Assembly (NCBI GenBank): GCA_034440575.1
Contig: JAOTOL010001634.1
Span: 3,097,501 to 3,161,500, forward strand
Origin: Imbricaverruca yamaguchii
Taxonomy: Eukaryota > Arthropoda > Thecostraca > Neoverrucidae
Reading direction: 5' to 3'
Length of the DNA: 64,000 nt
Shown here piece by piece: positions 33,632-44,710 of the stretch; positions within the stretch are counted from its first letter, which is position 1; every line of letters starts with the position of its first letter. The translations under genes and the position numbers were made by a program. The notes beneath the pieces were generated by a model. That model was not told where the DNA came from. It saw nothing but the letters and a program-made list of their open reading frames with translations, and did no database searches.

Positions 33632-33784
33632 GTGGAGCTGGACCGTCTCAGCGAGAATAAGGCCACGCTGATCGGTCGACTAGAGCACGCCGAGCGCGAG
33701 CTGGACCGCTGCGCCACCAAGAACGAGGCCTGGTCCAAACTCTGGGAGGAGAAGGTCGAGCTCATCCGCAAACTGGAGTCGCAG
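33632..33784 (+). CDS. Coiled-coil gene, exon 14
   Basis: Acceptor CTGACAACAG ending at 33631; first donor CGCAG|GTCAGT at 33785; 51 codons, phase 0. It encodes VELDRLSENKATLIGRLEH, AERELDRCATKNEAW and VELIRKLESQ. The exon end and donor recur five more times in a 47-bp array. Confidence 0.88.
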
Positions 33785-34060
33785 GTCAGTGACTCCGTGG
33801 TCGGCCGTGGCGGGACAAACTGGAGTCGCAGGTCAGTGACTCCGTGGTCGGCCGTGGCGGGACAAACTGGAGTCGCAGGTCAGTGACTCCGTGGTCGGCC
33901 GTGGCGGGACAAACTGGAGTCGCAGGTCAGTGACTCCGTGGTCGGCCGTGGCGGGACAAACTGGAGTCGCAGGTCAGTGACTCCGTGGTCGGCCGTGGCG
34001 GGACAAACTGGAGTCGCAGGTCAGTGACTCCGTTGTCGGCCGTGACGGGACAGGCAGACC
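33770..34060 (+). repeat. 47-bp minisatellite copying the exon 14 end and donor
   Basis: GAGTCGCAG|GTCAGTGACTC recurs six times, at exact 47-bp steps (GTCGCAG at 33778, 33825, 33872, 33919, 33966, 34013). Copies 1-5 are virtually identical; the last has two changes. Each unit repeats the final 11-14 exon bases and the GTCAGT donor. Confidence 0.95.
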
Positions 34061-35619
34061 CGCTGACGTAGCGGCGGCGCTGTGTTATGAGCGGGTATTG
34101 ACCGGCTGAACGGCGTATCGACATTTGGCACTGTCACTTCCGCCTATCACTGGGACGCCAGGCAGCCTGTGCTGTACGGGTAGCTGGAATGTGCATCGTA
34201 ATTGTGGTGCCTGGCATGTGGTTAGCATGAGCTCCGTCACTGGATGGGAATGAGTGGGTGGAGCTGATGTTTAGCCCTTTAGCAGTTCCGACGTCTAACA
34301 CTGCGCCTGTGGCAATGGCATTCAACATCATCGTAACACTTATCATTGTAACTGTAACACATCATTGTAACATTGTAACAGCTTTGCACACAAATATCGT
34401 TCTGAAATTGTCGGAATCCCAACTTGCTTATTGTGGCGGAGCTCGCGGCGGTTACCACGACGACAGCACGCAGTGTTGATGTCACCTTCCACTCTACGAA
34501 AAGGGTTTGATGGCATGCAATCGGCCTTGAGGTTTTCCGCCGCCGTTCGCTTGTATGTATGTTTGATGTTTTCCACGCCATGTTGTTTTATCAGTTTGAT
34601 GTGATTGTTAAGATGGGCCAGAATATAGCATGTGATAAACGTACTTTGTTTCCGATAGAAATATAATATGTTAATGCTGACTCCACGCCGTGCTCCACGC
34701 TAAGTATGTGAATGCACGCTGTGCATGTTACGTTAGCCAATGCTGAATGCTGGACCAGCAAGCTGCAGTTCTTAATTATATCGTTGGCTCGCCGTGGACT
34801 GGCATACACATACTCAGCCTCTTGTAGTGGCGGATATAGATGAGGAACTGGGAACTGGTGTCTCTCCTTGTTGAAGGCAACGGTGCCTCTCTCACGACAG
34901 GACGTTCCTTGGAAGGTTCGAGTGCATTTCGGTTGAATTTATTTCAGCCGGAGACTCTTCGTATAGAAATTGGCACTGCCGCGGAGGGGACATTGGGCCA
35001 ACTGGACTAATGCACCGGCCTGATGGTGTAGGATAATCTTCTCCTTGTAGGCCCTTGAGGTAGTTTAGTAGAACCGCGCACCGAAATAACACCAACAGTT
35101 CTCTGCACGTTGGTATATTGTGCAGACGCTATAGCAAGCAAACGGCAGGTAAACAGCAACTCGCACGCTTCCGAAATGATGTCCGTACAAAGCTTCAATG
35201 ACATATCCGACAGCAATTGTTATAAGTACTGAATTTGGAGGCCGAAAAAGTGTATACACGCGACCTGCGCAGCAACCGGCAGCAGTCCAGCGTATTAAAG
35301 AGATGGGTTTTGTATAAACATATATGTTTGTATGAACATAAAGATAATGGTATATTTGTATAACATTTAATATAAACACGTTGCATTTTTGGCATTCAAC
35401 TCGCGACCATGGAATACAAACCAACTGCACGTTTCGTCTGCCGCCCGGAACAGACGGTAAGTGCCGGCTGCGGTGCGAGTTGTACGCTAGGCTGTCTGTG
35501 GGAGCCAATGTCGCCGCCAACATCTTTTAAAAAAATTATCAACATTACTTCAGGAGAAATATTGTGATCGAAGTTCCCAAATCTAAAAATCAAAACAGCG
35601 AATCTGGCCAAATAAAAAT

Positions 35620-35700
35620 ACAATTGCTCTGTTGGGTTGGATTTCAGGGGTGCATCGACTGCGTCGGTCATGCAGCTTGGATGTGTTGGGTTACACGCCA
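35620..35700 (-). mobile_element. SINE 3'-tail fragment
   Basis: TTTCAGGGGTGCATCGACTGCGTCGGTCAT belongs to a motif family also seen near 5710, 38430, 39540, 44650 and 63505 (pattern: GGTTATT..GGTTTTAGG.CGCATCGAC...GGTCAT..AGC). On the minus strand it would be the 3' end of a tRNA-derived SINE. Only the tail is recognisable here. Confidence 0.5.
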
Positions 35701-35995
35701 CTGTAAGTTTCGAACCATAAGTAGGTAGCGGTTTGGGACGATCTTAAGGTAGCCGTGCCTTCATCGCTCTCCGATTTCCAACGTATTTAAAAACCGGGTA
35801 TGAAACTGCAGCTGCTGTTTCGCTGTACCCCATGCCTCATTTTCCCGGTGCATGTGTGGGGAAACACTGCCAAGTTATTTAAAAGTTCCATCGTTACATA
35901 CCGCGCTATCAATGTCTCACAGTAAATGCAATTTCACTTGGAAAGCTCAGAGCCGGCATCGAACGGAGCAGAGGTTTGACGCATTTTGGACCCAG

Positions 35996-36100
35996 CAGGT
36001 GAAGATGGGAAGATCCATCAATGAAGATAAGGCGGACACTCTTCGAAAAGAGAGAGACCGGGCGATGGACCTCGCCAAGCAGGCTGCCAAGAAACTACAG
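35996..36100 (+). CDS. Coiled-coil gene, exon 15
   Basis: I chose the acceptor TTGGACCCAG ending at 35995, phase 0; an AG at 35971 is an in-frame alternative that adds eight residues. It encodes QVKMGRSINEDKADTLRK, ERDRAMDLAKQAAKKLQ. Donor CAG|GTACTC. Confidence 0.8.
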
Positions 36101-36525
36101 GTACTCGCATGATATGATCGTTCTGCCTGTGCATAATAAGCTTGCACACACACAAGCAAAACGTGAACGGTTATAATCAAACATGGCATGCGATGTTCAG
36201 TGTTGCAAGGCATTTGCTAACATGATCAAGCCCAGTATGAGAACATTTGAATGTATAAGACCGTGATTTCGCCTGATCTCAGTTCTGACGCATTGAATTT
36301 ATTCTTTAGCTTTTTATGCGATTTCGAGAAATGTCTCACACAGCTAGTTTAACCACTAAAAACTTTCAATGCAAGCTCTAGGTTGGATCCCACCTCTAAA
36401 CGCGATTGGCCGGTACTTCCTTACCTAAACTGCTTCTTCGAGAGACGGAAACAGCACAACTCTGAATTTTGACCGATCGAAAATATGTGTGGCGTACACC
36501 GACGTTGTCCCACGCGTGTTGCCAG

Positions 36526-36639
36526 AGCCTGGATTCCGAGTACGAGGCCAAAATGGATGAGATGAACACTCTATTCGAGGCGCAATTAGATAGCGTTCGA
36601 GCCGCCAAGGACCATGAGATTCAGAAGAGCGCTGAGCGG
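36526..36639 (+). CDS. Coiled-coil gene, exon 16
   Basis: Acceptor CGTGTTGCCAG ending at 36525; donor CGG|GTACGT; 38 codons, phase 0. It encodes SLDSEYEAKMDEMNTLFEA, QLDSVRAAKDHEIQKS. Confidence 0.86.
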
Positions 36640-36989
36640 GTACGTGCATACAAGACTGGTGAGATTTTAGCGTCACGGTCTGTGCAATGAGCTGCAGTGA
36701 GTTGCTGCAAATGTCCCTCGTCACGAACGCTCCGCTTAGCGGTCGTGCACGTCCACGCATTTATTGGCATGTTCTTCGACCTGATGTCGAAGAGCATTCC
36801 AAGAACAGTTAGCAGGCTGCCTTCATTCGTGTTGGTGCATGGCGTGTCGGATAACGTCCGATGTGTGTGCTGCTGGGGCAAATTTGGCACTCGATGCAGC
36901 AGGTAGCGGCTGTCTTTGACATCGGCGCACACAACGGCGCGCTTATAAGCCGCAGCAGTACTGCCGGCGCTGGCCAGCTGCTGTTGCCG

Positions 36990-37200
36990 ACGGAGCCCCG
37001 TGCTGGCGTTCAGCTGGCGGCAGGCCGAGCAGCTGGACAGCTGAACAGCCGGCAGAGCAGCTGGGCAGCTGAACAGCCGGCCGAGCAGTTTGGCAGCTGA
37101 ACAGCCGGCAGAGCAGTTGGATAGCTGAACAGCCGGCCGAGCAGCTGGCCAGCTGAACGGCCGGCCGAGCGGCTGGACAGCCGACAGAGCAGCTGGATTG
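36990..37200. repeat. Diverged 21-28 bp repeat in the last intron
   Basis: Repeated blocks AGCAGCTGGACAGCTGAACA and GCCGGCCGAGCAG, about seven to eight copies with irregular spacing, 90 bp before the acceptor of the last coding exon. PvuII-like CAGCTG sites recur throughout. Confidence 0.8.
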
Positions 37201-37289
37201 GTGATCAACCGCGGCCGCTGGCCGCCAGAACGTGCATTGTGCGACTCAAACGTTAGCGGTTGCCTACATTCGTGTCTGTGTGCGCGCAG

Positions 37290-37406
37290 GTGTGTGAGAT
37301 AGAGGCGATGCTGGGCGAGGTGTCGGCGGAGACGGCCGCCAGCCGCTCGTCGCTCGAGGACAAGTTGCGCCGCATCAGCCTCATCACCAAGTCGTTCCAG
37401 TCGTGA
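37290..37406 (+). CDS. Coiled-coil gene, exon 17 (stop codon)
   Basis: Acceptor GTGCGCGCAG ending at 37289, phase 0. It encodes VCEIEAMLGEVSAETAASR, SSLEDKLRRISLITKSFQS and TGA at 37404-37406. This tail is the best handle for finding homologues. Confidence 0.87.
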   Translation: MCEIEAMLGEVSAETAASRSSLEDKLRRISLITKSFQS

Positions 37407-37559
37407 TGCGGCCGGCCGGCGCCGCCGCCGCGTTAAATCGCTCGCGTTCGCGCCGCCTCGGCCGGCTGCCCGCCACGGGCCGACGTCCCGGGGCGGTGTC
37501 GCCGCCGAGCTGCCGTCTCTAGTCACGCACGGTTCGGGCAGCGGCTCGTAGTTCAGTTG

Positions 37560-37980
37560 TCGGGCGTGGGCCGATGTCAGGTACGTGCCGATATGAGTCT
37601 GCCCACGCCAGAGGTCAGATACGTCCCCACTTACGCTGACCTGTGTCAGAGGTCAGGTGCGTCCCCACTTAAGCTGGCCTACGTCAGAGGTCAGATACTT
37701 ACGCTGACCTGTGTCAGAGGTCAGGTGCGTCCCCGCTTAAGCCGGCCTACGTCAGAGGTCGGATACTTACGCCGACCTGTGTCGGAGGTCAGGTGCGTCC
37801 CCACTTAAGCTGGCCTACGTTAGAGGTCAGATACGTCTCCACTTAAGCTGACCGACTTTAGAGGTCAGATACGTCCCCACTTATGCTGGCCTATGTCATA
37901 GGTCAGATGCATGCGTGCCCACGTCAAATGTCGGATACGTCTCGGCCTTCGCTGGCCTACGTCGGATGTCGCACGCGGCG
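37560..37980. repeat. 38-bp minisatellite in the 3' UTR region
   Basis: About ten copies of a 38-bp unit with GTCAGAGGTCAGATACGTCC and CCACTTAAGCTGGCCTAC, some shortened. It begins about 155 bp after the coiled-coil gene stop codon, so it is probably in the 3' UTR. Confidence 0.88.
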
Positions 37981-38120
37981 ATGTGGACGAGTATAGTTCG
38001 TCAGATTATTAACTCCTCTGATATGAGCTGATCGAGTTGGCCTGAAGTGTTGTTTCCACAGTACGCCGCCAAACCCCGTCCCACTTCCACTGTCCTTCCG
38101 GTTAGGAGCCAGAAACTGAC

Positions 38121-38126
38121 AATAAA
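38121..38126 (+). terminator. Candidate poly(A) signal AATAAA for the coiled-coil gene
   Basis: AATAAA lies 715 bp after the stop codon at 37406, the first good match I noticed downstream on this strand. Confidence 0.4.
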
Positions 38127-38409
38127 TTGCCGATATCGCACGTTCGTGTATGGAGCTGGGTGACTAAGCATGCACATGGTAGTTTGTGTAGATGAAAAGT
38201 ACCTAATGGCCCTCCACCTGAAAATGCATGAAATCGCGAGATGCATGATTATCAAATTAGTTTTTTATTTGATATATGCATCTTTCTACCTTTCCGAAAA
38301 CGTTGCATGGCATGCAGTGTAAAAAGATGACGGTTTCATATAAAAACTTAACGTTATGGGTTTTGAATGCACGGCAGCATTGGAGAACGCAACAGGGTAA
38401 TGCAGAGTT

Positions 38410-38490
38410 CGCTGCATGACCAGGTATCGGCTGGTTATTTGGGCCTACGGGCGCATGGACTGCGTTGGTCATACAGTGCCCACACATCAC
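38410..38490 (-). mobile_element. SINE 3'-tail fragment
   Basis: GGCTGGTTATTTGGGCCTAC, then GGGCGCATGGACTGCGTTGG and TCATACAGTG: the same tail motif as at 35620 and 39540, in the same orientation. Confidence 0.45.
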
Positions 38491-39329
38491 CAGGTATCGC
38501 AATACGTTGTAGAACATGGGGTGGTGGTGGATTGATAGAACATGGGGCGTGCTGCACGTTGCCGGCGGCGCGTCGCGGTATATCACGCGCTGGCTCGCCA
38601 TTGTTACGCGGGTCGTCAGGATGGTGTCGAATAAGACGAGTCAACAGTTGCTTGGCACGTGTATTGCACATGGATATCGTTCACGTCTGAGGCACAAGAG
38701 ATTATGCGTACTTCTGTCATCATTACATTGGACGGGCCAGTATCGCATACTGTAGCATTGGCGCCACCCAAAACGGTCTGGAGCCGTGGTCTCAACCAAC
38801 ACGAATCTAGTTCCATATAACATTGCATCGTCCTTTGTAATGAAGCATCCATTCATCTTGAATTTCAAGCGGGTGAATTTCATTACAATGTCGGTAAATA
38901 TCGGAGTAAATGCGATGTCCCCGCGACCGTGTCAGTGGCTGCTCGAGAGTGGTAGCCCAGCCCTGACCGATCGAGTATCATTGTGAATCAGCACGTCCCG
39001 AGTGACACGTTCGTGATCTGCGCCACGGCCGGCGCTGATCACGCAGCACAGTACGTGGAGACCTGTGGCGAGGCACGCACGCACGCCCCTGACGCCGCGC
39101 GGCCCAGCTCAGGGCTGGCAAAATCGGCTGTTCATGGATTTTCGTATCCATAACATTATCCTCTCATTTTTCTTATTTGGACGCTGAATGCCGTTGTTTA
39201 ACAATGACCTATGTGATGGTGTTCAATATTCACTGCGGTGCATACCGAGATCATGTCATAGGCTTCGTGAGGGTGATAAATTATTCGTGAAATAGGGTCC
39301 AATATACCACTTCATGAACACCGCTCGCT

Positions 39330-39482
39330 CTTGGATTTTTACGACACATCGACCGTTGAGTCATGTGGCGTCGCCAATCTCTCACGCCGATTGATCGCGG
39401 GCGAAGAGTAGCGACAAGTGAGACTCGAACTCACCTTTTGATTGTGAGACGAGCAACTTACCCCGTACGCTACTCGTCCCCC
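39330..39482 (-). mobile_element. tRNA-headed SINE (family S1)
   Basis: The minus strand begins GGGGGACGAGTAGCGTACGG with A-box-like GTAAGTTGCTCGTCTC and B-box-like GAGTTCGAGTCTC. It ends in the CATGACTCAACGGTCGATGT tail. Closely related copies lie at 45853-46022 (plus) and 63495-63850 (minus, split). Confidence 0.75.
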
Positions 39483-39529
39483 TTCATGAACACCGAATCG
39501 ACATACTTCTGAAAGAGATATCGATATCG

Positions 39530-39605
39530 CGCTTGGTTGGTTATTGGGGTTTAGGGGCGCATAGACTGCGTCGGTCAACTTGGTGCGTGTATTTGAAGTC
39601 GGCAT
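39530..39605 (-). mobile_element. SINE 3'-tail fragment
   Basis: TTGGTTATTGGGGTTTAGGG, then GCGCATAGACTGCGTCGGTC. It is a tail-only relative of the S1 family, 50 bp from the S1 copy at 39330. Confidence 0.45.
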
Positions 39606-41194
39606 GCCTCTCTTCTAACAGTAAGTTTGTAAGTATCATTTTTATGCTCACCACAACGGACCGTGATACGATGCAGGTTATAGCACTGACATTTTATCGC
39701 CATCGTTGATATGTGTATCCATAAATTAGGTAGGTATATATCAGACCAAACGAAAAACGTACATTCATGATTGCGCTATCGGTTCGAAACCTCAGCTTGA
39801 GGATTTATATTCCGGTGCCGAATTTCGGCATTCCGCTGTACTCGTTTCGACATATAACACCTAGCAAAAAAAAAACGTCATTTTAACATTGTCTGGTGAA
39901 GAATATCCTCTCCACATTCGGTTACGCACACATTTTCGAAAATTTGCATCCAGGATTCAAGGGTATAAGTCGGCCGTGGCTGGTATGGTGTGGCCTGGTG
40001 CCACTAGTGCTGCCCCCTAGTCCATCAGCAGGTGTCGCGTCACGCGTCTGCCGCGCTGGCAACTATTTATCTATTTATTTCACAATACATGCCCTCCACG
40101 TGCAGTGGCTCTTATGGACACTGCATTGGGACAACTACCGCTGTACTTTTATGGGCAACTACTGCATGTCTTTATCACGGCCGAATGGGCACAGACGATA
40201 TTCCACCCTACTTCTGCTTTGCAAATTGTGACGAGTGTACAACTGCATTTTGAATTCTTGTGGTGGGCTGTCGGTGATTTTCATCTCAGGTTCAGCACCG
40301 GTCATATTCGGAGAGCCGTGAATGTCTGCGTGCACCGGACATGTTTGTGCACATCAGCGTACCGAGGGTCTCACAACACACGAAGCACCCTACGGATGGT
40401 GTCTCGGCGCTAGCCGACCGTGCTCGAGCTTCTTGCTCTGTTCTTATGCATTTGGCACCCATATTTGTTGAGCTAACACCTTACTTCTGTGATCGTGCGG
40501 CTTGTGTGGTGGGTCGACCAGTGGTGAAATTATCGTTTCTACCTTATTACCAAGCACGAACAGTCCATACTTCGCATCAGCGAAATTTTCAGAGATATCA
40601 GACCCTTTACTTGTTCATGAGATAGGAAGAAGTGGCGATAATGTTTCAGTGTTGCGTCTGAAGTTAGTTGATCCGACTCACGTTTCATTAAGGCGTTAAG
40701 TGCAATCAGTGATTATTTCACTGGACATTTTCAACATCCGGTGTCCGACTCAAATGTATGACACAGATTCGTGTCGACAATATTTGTCCAGCTAGTGCAT
40801 TAGTTAAACATTGGAGCGGTATACGCTATAAGCTACACATAATGTAAGTAAGGCGATGCATGCTAAGCAAAACTACACCATAAAATAGTTAACTGGGCAT
40901 CAGTTAGTCAGCATCAAAATGTGCTGCACCGGCATTCTAACATAATGGCGCCAAATACGGACCCATCATCGTGAAAAAGTTACGAAGGTACTAATGGCAC
41001 CGAGTTACGAACGCCACTATGAATAATGTCACACCAAGCAGCACTATAACTGTTTCAATAGCATTTACAAGGGCATGACAGAATCCATGCGGATAATCGC
41101 ACCTTCACCCTGTTTGTACAATAATATTGCAGCGTTGGTCCCGTGCGTCCAGCGATGTTCAAGACGCGTCAGCTGGTGATGCGGCCTCCCCCGC

Positions 41195-41293
41195 CTACAG
41201 CTTGGGCTCGTCCGCCTCTCCCCTGCTCAGCTTGCCAATGACTTCGCTCAGCATAGCGTTGCACAGCGCAGCGTACGGGTTCAGGGCAACCAG
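41195..41293 (-). CDS. TTC36: TTC36 exon 4 (stop codon)
   Basis: Acceptor CTTCCCGGCAG, phase 0. It encodes LVALNPYAALCNAMLSEVIG and a charged tail ending DEPKL, with TAG at 41197-41195. LNPYAALCN is the most conserved part of the family. Confidence 0.94.
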   Translation of the reverse strand: MVALNPYAALCNAMLSEVIGKLSRGEADEPKL

Positions 41294-42131
41294 CTGCCGG
41301 GAAGGAGGCCGACCTGCATCAGTCTACCTGGACGGCAATCTTGTGTGTCGCGCATGAACCAGCGTTGCCGTGCACACACAAACGCCGCTCTAAACACAGT
41401 ACGAAGTGAACAAAATCGGTCCAACAATATCCAAAATGTGCCGTTGGTACCTTCAGTACCGCGCTGCATAAGTAGCTAAATACATTTGAACAACTGCCAT
41501 CTGAACAGATAGAATGTAGCACCGTAGAGAAATTGCATAATGTGACTGGCTGGTTGGGTACTGGAGTTACGTTATAGCTACAGCCATCCGCTCCATTTCC
41601 TTTTTACGGAGGGGAAAGGTCCTGACAGATTGGCACTAACCTAAGAGCTGGTTATACCTTGGACGGGAGCTTTTAAAACTTTTGATGATTTTTGGTCACA
41701 GAATCTTGCCAAGTATTCATAACCTACAACAGCATCTAAATTTCCCCTGGGGTATTGCTGCAGGTGTACAATTCAAGCAAACTACCATATACCTTTAGGC
41801 ACGGGCTCCGCCAGGACAGGGTGGTTGGGGAGGGGGGAAATTACGTTCATGAGGAAAATTATCCTCAAACAACGTCGTAGGCCTATTGTTGAGCTTCCCA
41901 AGTATTTTGGGACCTATCTCCCTCAGCCCCATTGGTGACCGCGCCCATATATGTGGCACAGCAACGAAAACCACCGCACCATGCACGATGTATGACGACA
42001 TATACAAGAGAGTAGACATGTTGTCTTGGTCCTCTGTCAAGAATTGGTGATTCGGTGTTTTTGACGCACTGACCGTACCGGCCATGTTGTGACCACCTCC
42101 CCATTAGAGAGTCCATATCCAGAGTGCATAC

Positions 42132-42304
42132 CTGGGTTTTGGCGAACTGGCTGCCGAGCTTGGCAGCGTGTCGATAGTCGTCGAGAGCCGGCTGCTGCTT
42201 GCCGGCCAGCTGGTACAGCTGGGCGCGCTGACAGAGCGCCTGGCGGCCCACCAGGCCGCGCGCGCCGCTCAGCTCCACTGCCCGGTCGGCGTCTGAGAGC
42301 GCCT
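42132..42304 (-). CDS. TTC36: TTC36 exon 3 (TPR 2-3)
   Basis: Acceptor CCACGGCAG, phase 1. It encodes EALSDADRAVELSGARG, RQALCQRAQLYQLAGKQQ and ALDDYRHAAKLGSQFAKTQ. It closely follows vertebrate TTC36 (AVELSGG.G, RQ....RG.L..L.G....A..D...AA.LGS.FA). Donor CAG|GTATGC at 42131, phase 0. Confidence 0.94.
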
Positions 42305-43109
42305 CTGCCGTGGGGGGGGCGACAAGTCAGCAGACAGGCTGTGCCAAGCCGCCTGCGGCAGTCGCGCCGCGACTGACACAGCTCCGGCGCACAGAATCCC
42401 GGTCACGGAAACATCGGCGAATACAGGGGTAGCTCAGACGGTGGCTGTTAGCCAGCCGACATCACCACACGGTGGCAGGCTGGTAAAACTCAACCACACA
42501 CGGTACCTGTCGCCATATCTCGAGCTCTCCAGAACGTTGAAATACAGAAAAATACGCCAAATTTTGCAAAATTGTTCAAAGTCACACAACCCGGTCTCCA
42601 CCCCTCAATCTAACCACCAAAAAAGAAAATTAATGAGGAGCTTGAAGAGGAGTTTAAGACAGACTCACCAATTCGACAAAAATATGGCTTATGCCCAGGG
42701 TTGGATTTATACTTTGTATTTCTGAATTTGGAGGGGGAAATTATTGGGTAATCAAATATGGAGGATTTTTTCCAATCTGTAACATCAGAAGCTCATTTTC
42801 TACTTACCAATGAAACTTGAGCACTTTCTCACAGAGCAGTTAATTGTCGAACGGCACCATTCAACCCCCAAACGGAAAAAACGGAGGAATAATTTCCTGG
42901 AAACGGTAATATTCTGAATGGCAAACATCGAGGAACAGGGTGTTTTTTTTCAACAATGCTGACGCTATTACTGCATTTTGTGGCTTGGTCGAATACCTCC
43001 GACCGAATGTTCAGCCTCATGACGGTAAGGTGACAGAACCAGCCATGCCTCCAAATGTCCTCCACCCGCGCAAGGAGGTGCAAACGCGTCTGCCCGGCAC
43101 TCGGAGCCG

Positions 43110-43600
43110 AGGGCCGTGTGTGACCTGCCGGCGGCACGGGTAGCGGCCGTGTGTGACCCGCCGGCGGCCGTGTGTGACCCGTCGGCGGCACGGGTAGTGG
43201 CCGTGTGTGACCCGCCGGCGGCCGTGTGTGACCTGCCGGCGGCACGGGTAGCGGCCGTGTGTGACCTGCCGGCGGCACGGGTAGCGGCCGTGTGTGACCC
43301 GCCGGCGGCACGGGTAGCGGCCGTGTGTGACCTGCCGGCGGCACGGGTAGCGGCCGTGTGTGACCTGCCGGCGGCACGGGTAGCGGCCGTGTGTGACCCG
43401 CCGGCGGCACGGGTGAGACGGTAGCGGCCGTGTGTGACCTGCCGGCGGCACGGGTAGCGGCCGTGTGTGACCTGCCGGCGGCACGGGTAGCGGCCGTGTG
43501 TGACCTGCCGGCGGCACGGGTAGCGGCCGTGTGTGACCCGCCGGCGGCACTGGTAGCGACGGTGTGTGACCTGCCGGCGGCACGGGTAGCGGCCGCGGCG
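43110..43600. repeat. 33-bp minisatellite in TTC36 intron 2
   Basis: About 14 units, most 33 bp (GCCGGCGGCACGGGTAGCGG, CCGTGTGTGACC), a few shortened to about 18 bp near 43150-43220. On the transcribed (minus) strand each unit contains CCGGCAG|GTCACA, which resembles both an acceptor and a donor. The array starts close to the exon 2 donor at 43627. Confidence 0.93.
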
Positions 43601-43627
43601 CGGCACACCCGTCGGTTGGCGGCTCAC

Positions 43628-43819
43628 CGGTGTCGTTGTGCATGAGCCGGTGCAGCTGCGCGCGGTTGTTGTAGGGCGACGCTCGCGCCGGCGCCACCGA
43701 GACGGCCTCGGTGAGCAGGCGCAGCGCGTCGGCCAGCTCGCCGGCCTCGGCCGCCCGCACGCCCTGTCGCTCCAGCTGGCGCGACTGCTCGCTGGCCGCG
43801 TCCTCCGACTCCGCCACGC
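43628..43819 (-). CDS. TTC36: TTC36 exon 2 (TPR 1)
   Basis: Acceptor GATTGTGCAG on the minus strand, phase 1. It encodes SEQSRQLERQGVRAAEAGE, LADALRLLTEAVSVAP and ASPYNNRAQLHRLMHNDTG. The A-x-x-x-N-N-R-A-Q core is the TTC36 TPR. Donor ACCG|GTGAGC at 43627. A 33-bp minisatellite starts less than 60 bp into the following intron. Confidence 0.94.
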
Positions 43820-44373
43820 CTGCACAATCCAAGAAATGTGCTCGGCTACTTATGCGGTGAAATATGTTCAAAGGACAAGAGTAGTTATGAGAGGAGCTCT
43901 TTGACAAGGGTACAATAATGTCGGCACCCTGGCAAAATCAACTTTCTGGTCACTCTCAAAATCACTCCCCTACCCCAACTACAAATTACCCTGCAGAGGA
44001 GCAAAGTCATTTACACTACTATCATCATTTAGACACAGGTGTCCCTCACCCAGCCCCTGCCTTCAGCACTTGAACGTCATATACACTATAACATAAAACT
44101 CCCTTAACGAAGATGTGCACTGTCTTTCCTTGGAAAACACATTCTTCAAAGGCAGCGCAAATGACCTTTATGGTCTGGTATGCCTATAAAAATCGCTCCC
44201 TCGCCTCCCATTTATGAGAGGAGCAAGAAGTGTGCAAAAAAATAATAGCAAGATGGCGAGGCAAGATGGAAACAACCACATTTCAACTGATATGCAGTAC
44301 TCCAGTTAAAAATGAAACCTCATTCTCCTGAGATCACCACAGCTGCACCCCTGACATGCATCCATGTTGCATG

Positions 44374-44379
<6 letters not shown>

Positions 44380-44449
<70 letters not shown>

Positions 44450-44488
44450 CGTGTGTGTGTGTGTGTGTGCGTGCGTGCGTGGTGCGTG

Positions 44489-44540
<52 letters not shown>

Positions 44541-44572
44541 TGTGCGTGTGCGTGTGTGCGCGCGTTCGTTCG

Positions 44573-44640
<68 letters not shown>

Positions 44641-44641
44641 T
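44380..44641. repeat. (TG)n / (TGCG)n microsatellite
   Basis: About 75 bp of pure (TG)n followed by interrupted TGCG and TG runs to 44641. Such alternating purine-pyrimidine tracts favour Z-DNA. The Cys/Val frames within it are artefacts. Confidence 0.97.
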
Positions 44642-44710
44642 GTGATTAGGGTTTTAGGGCGCATCGACCACAGTAGATCATTTAGCGCCCTCCATTTTGC
44701 ATGCATGGAA
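44642..44710 (-). mobile_element. SINE 3'-tail fragment next to the microsatellite
   Basis: GATTAGGGTTTTAGGGCGCA, then TCGACCACAGTAGATCATTT and AGCGCCC. It is almost the same motif as at 5700-5765. The microsatellite begins exactly at the SINE terminus, which suggests that it grew from the element's simple-repeat tail. Confidence 0.6.

Larger units (their letters stand above)
14497..37406 (+). other. Coiled-coil protein gene, 17 exons, 727 residues, not recognised
   Basis: Exons chosen from GT-AG borders, phase and coiled-coil character join into one frame of 728 codons including the stop: 14497-14613, 15347-15551, 18940-19061, 19941-20063, 20478-20561, 21357-21497, 22653-22796, 23216-23361, 23592-23714, 25986-26085, 27716-27790, 28139-28287, 30831-30996, 33632-33784, 35996-36100, 36526-36639, 37290-37406. 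The product is mostly charged heptads (Glu, Lys, Arg, Gln, Leu) with no membrane segment or signal peptide, so a cytoskeletal, centrosomal or ciliary scaffold is likely. The end LRRISLITKSFQS is a compact signature. CCDC150-like proteins are one candidate I could not confirm. Several introns carry minisatellites that overlap splice sites. Confidence 0.85.
37985..41190. other. Intergenic stretch between two convergent genes
   Basis: The coiled-coil gene (plus) and TTC36 (minus) converge here. Apart from a 3' UTR tail, SINE pieces and a TTTATT (AATAAA on the minus strand) near 40075, I see no gene. Confidence 0.6.

Noticed and set aside
36621..37526. 301-codon minus-strand frame
   Set aside because: Antisense to exon 17, partly the repeat at 36990; no homology, and the plus strand has a coherent exon.
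43017..43907. Minus-strand frames of nearly 300 codons around the TTC36 exon
   Set aside because: Only 43628-43819 is the TTC36 exon; the rest is readthrough into the 33-bp array.
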